This document shows, one piece after another, positions 5,946 through 6,185 of a DNA stretch of 6,185 nt; the stretch's first letter is position 1, and every line of letters begins with the position of its first letter. The DNA is taken from the NCBI GenBank assembly GCA_900550595.1, contig URTB01000086.1, forward strand, positions 1-6,185, given 5' to 3'. Below the pieces are notes generated by a model that worked only from the letters and a program-made list of their open reading frames with translations, was not told the origin of the DNA and did no database searches. Made by a program: the position numbers and the translations under genes. The DNA is from an uncultured Collinsella sp. (GTDB taxonomy: Bacteria; Actinomycetota; Coriobacteriia; Coriobacteriales; Coriobacteriaceae).

Positions 5946-6002
5946 GTCTCAATCTGTAACATCTGGGTCCGTTTTGAGTCGCCTGCTGTTACAGATTGAG
6001 AC
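5946..6002. repeat. Hairpin unit 4 of the array
   Basis: The arms (5947-5961, 5987-6001) are perfectly complementary, and G5946-C6002 and T5945-A6003 extend the stem to 17 pairs. Over arms plus interior it matches unit 1 at 52 of 55 positions, closer than either is to the inner units. The array ends here; the following 25 bases do not resemble the other linkers. Confidence 0.85.
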
Positions 6003-6064
6003 AGTCTGCTGCAGAATACTTTCGATAACTAGCCGTTCACGTTCTGACTGATGAATTTGTCCTG

Positions 6065-6077
6065 ATAGGTGTCCTAT
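6065..6077. promoter_or_regulatory. Small dyad over the -35 region of the right-hand promoter
   Basis: ATAGG (6065-6069) and CCTAT (6073-6077) form a perfect 5-base inverted repeat around TGT. It covers the place where a -35 box would sit for the TACAAT at 6094-6099. A repressor or activator site is possible; no regulator family is recognised from so short a site. Confidence 0.3.
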
Positions 6078-6099
6078 GGCGAGGTTTCGCGGCTACAAT
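6070..6099 (+). promoter_or_regulatory. Probable promoter of the right-edge gene
   Basis: A TACAAT -10 (6094-6099) lies 47 bases before the ATG at 6147, the same hexamer found before the ClC gene. The -35 region (TGTCCT at 6070-6075 with an 18-base spacer) is poor, so an activator or an unusual -35 may be involved. The leader contains a short direct repeat, AATGCA (6119-6124 and 6128-6133), just before the ribosome site. Confidence 0.45.
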
Positions 6100-6146
6100 A
6101 GTGCGGTTACAACGACGTAATGCACTCAATGCAAGAAAGGATCCGC

Positions 6147-6185
6147 ATGGCAAGCCTGTCGGATGAAATCTCGTCGCGCCGCACA
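6147..6185 (+). CDS. Start of a gene, possibly peptide chain release factor 3 (cut by window edge)
   Basis: Only 13 codons are visible, MASLSDEISSRRT, starting at an ATG with AAAGGA (6136-6141) five bases upstream. The ending SSRRT resembles the N-terminus of release factor 3 proteins, where a short helix is followed by RRTFAIISHPDAGKTT and the GTPase P-loop. If so, the product would be the GTPase that recycles RF1/RF2 from ribosomes. This rests on a few residues and on recalled family sequence, so it is a suggestion and no symbol is assigned. That a gene starts here is well supported by the ribosome site, the promoter and the open frame to the window edge. Confidence 0.5.
   Translation, partial: MASLSDEISSRRT

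Larger units (their letters stand above)
5706..6002. repeat. Periodic array of eight alternating 15-base repeats forming four hairpin units
   Basis: The element TCTCAATCTGTAACA (A) and its reverse complement TGTTACAGATTGAGA (A') alternate eight times: A at 5707, 5787, 5867 and 5947; A' at 5747, 5827, 5907 and 5987. Every spacer is exactly 25 bases, so starts are 40 bases apart and each A-A' unit recurs every 80 bases. Only the A' of unit 2 (AGAACGAG core) and the A of unit 3 (TCTCGATTTG) deviate. Spacers inside units are related to one another (invariant TTT in the middle, C at position 9 and G at 17); linkers between units all have TTT at positions 22-24. Flanking sequence on either side lacks the pattern, so the boundaries are sharp. 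It fills much of the 566-base gap between divergent genes. The function is unknown: candidates are a structured RNA, a protein-binding array or a mobile-element-derived repeat cluster. Confidence 0.9.

Noticed and set aside
5735..5959. 74-codon plus-strand open frame across the array
   Set aside because: It reads through non-coding repeats whose 40-base period is not a multiple of three, and it has no ribosome site or protein resemblance.
5706..6002. CRISPR array
   Set aside because: Repeats are only 15 bases, alternate in orientation, and the spacers resemble each other; no cas gene is in the window.
5706..6002. Integron attC cassette sites
   Set aside because: The arms carry GTTAC/GTAAC cores, but they do not fit the RYYYAAC/GTTRRRY consensus, no cassette ORFs lie between units, and no integrase is seen.
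5706..6002. Series of intrinsic terminators
   Set aside because: The stems are AT-rich and not followed by proper T-runs, except a partial T-rich stretch after unit 1; four in a row at fixed pitch would be unusual.

Overview
The window is about 6.2 kb of GC-rich bacterial DNA with AT-rich intergenic regions, Shine-Dalgarno-led genes and two GTG starts. Base composition, codon choice and protein flavour suggest a gut actinobacterium of the Coriobacteriia, possibly Collinsella-like. This is an inference; no rRNA or other marker gene is present.

Left part (1-2358, plus strand): the C-terminal end of a two-helix potassium-channel protein with a TIGFGD selectivity filter; 34 bases later a LOG-family nucleotide phosphoribohydrolase; then, after a short promoter-bearing gap, a ClC-type anion channel/transporter of the divergent 'GPEAG' kind, which lacks the usual gating-glutamate motif. 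Middle (2453-3328, minus strand): a ten-helix EamA/DMT transporter with a very clear internal duplication, convergent with the ClC gene.

Right-middle (5580 down to 3600, minus strand): a compact three-gene operon of the YtrA type. It holds a short GntR/YtrA regulator, then 23 bases later a YtrB-like ABC ATPase, which overlaps the ABC-2 permease gene by an ATGA. Upstream of the regulator an AT-rich inverted repeat (GTGTATATA...TATATACAC) overlaps the best promoter and is the likely auto-operator.

The most unusual part is the 566-base divergent intergenic region (5581-6146). It carries an exactly periodic array of eight 15-base elements (TCTCAATCTGTAACA and its reverse complement), alternating in orientation every 40 bases and so forming four hairpin units at an 80-base pitch (5706-6002). 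The base pair just outside each stem covaries (A-T, G-C, A-T, G-C), and the 25-base hairpin interiors share a conserved architecture. Each unit therefore looks like a folded RNA or single-stranded DNA element, or a paired protein-binding site, and not a CRISPR. To its right a TACAAT promoter with a small dyad leads into the first 13 codons of a gene whose N-terminus (MASLSDEISSRRT) fits peptide chain release factor 3, with modest confidence.
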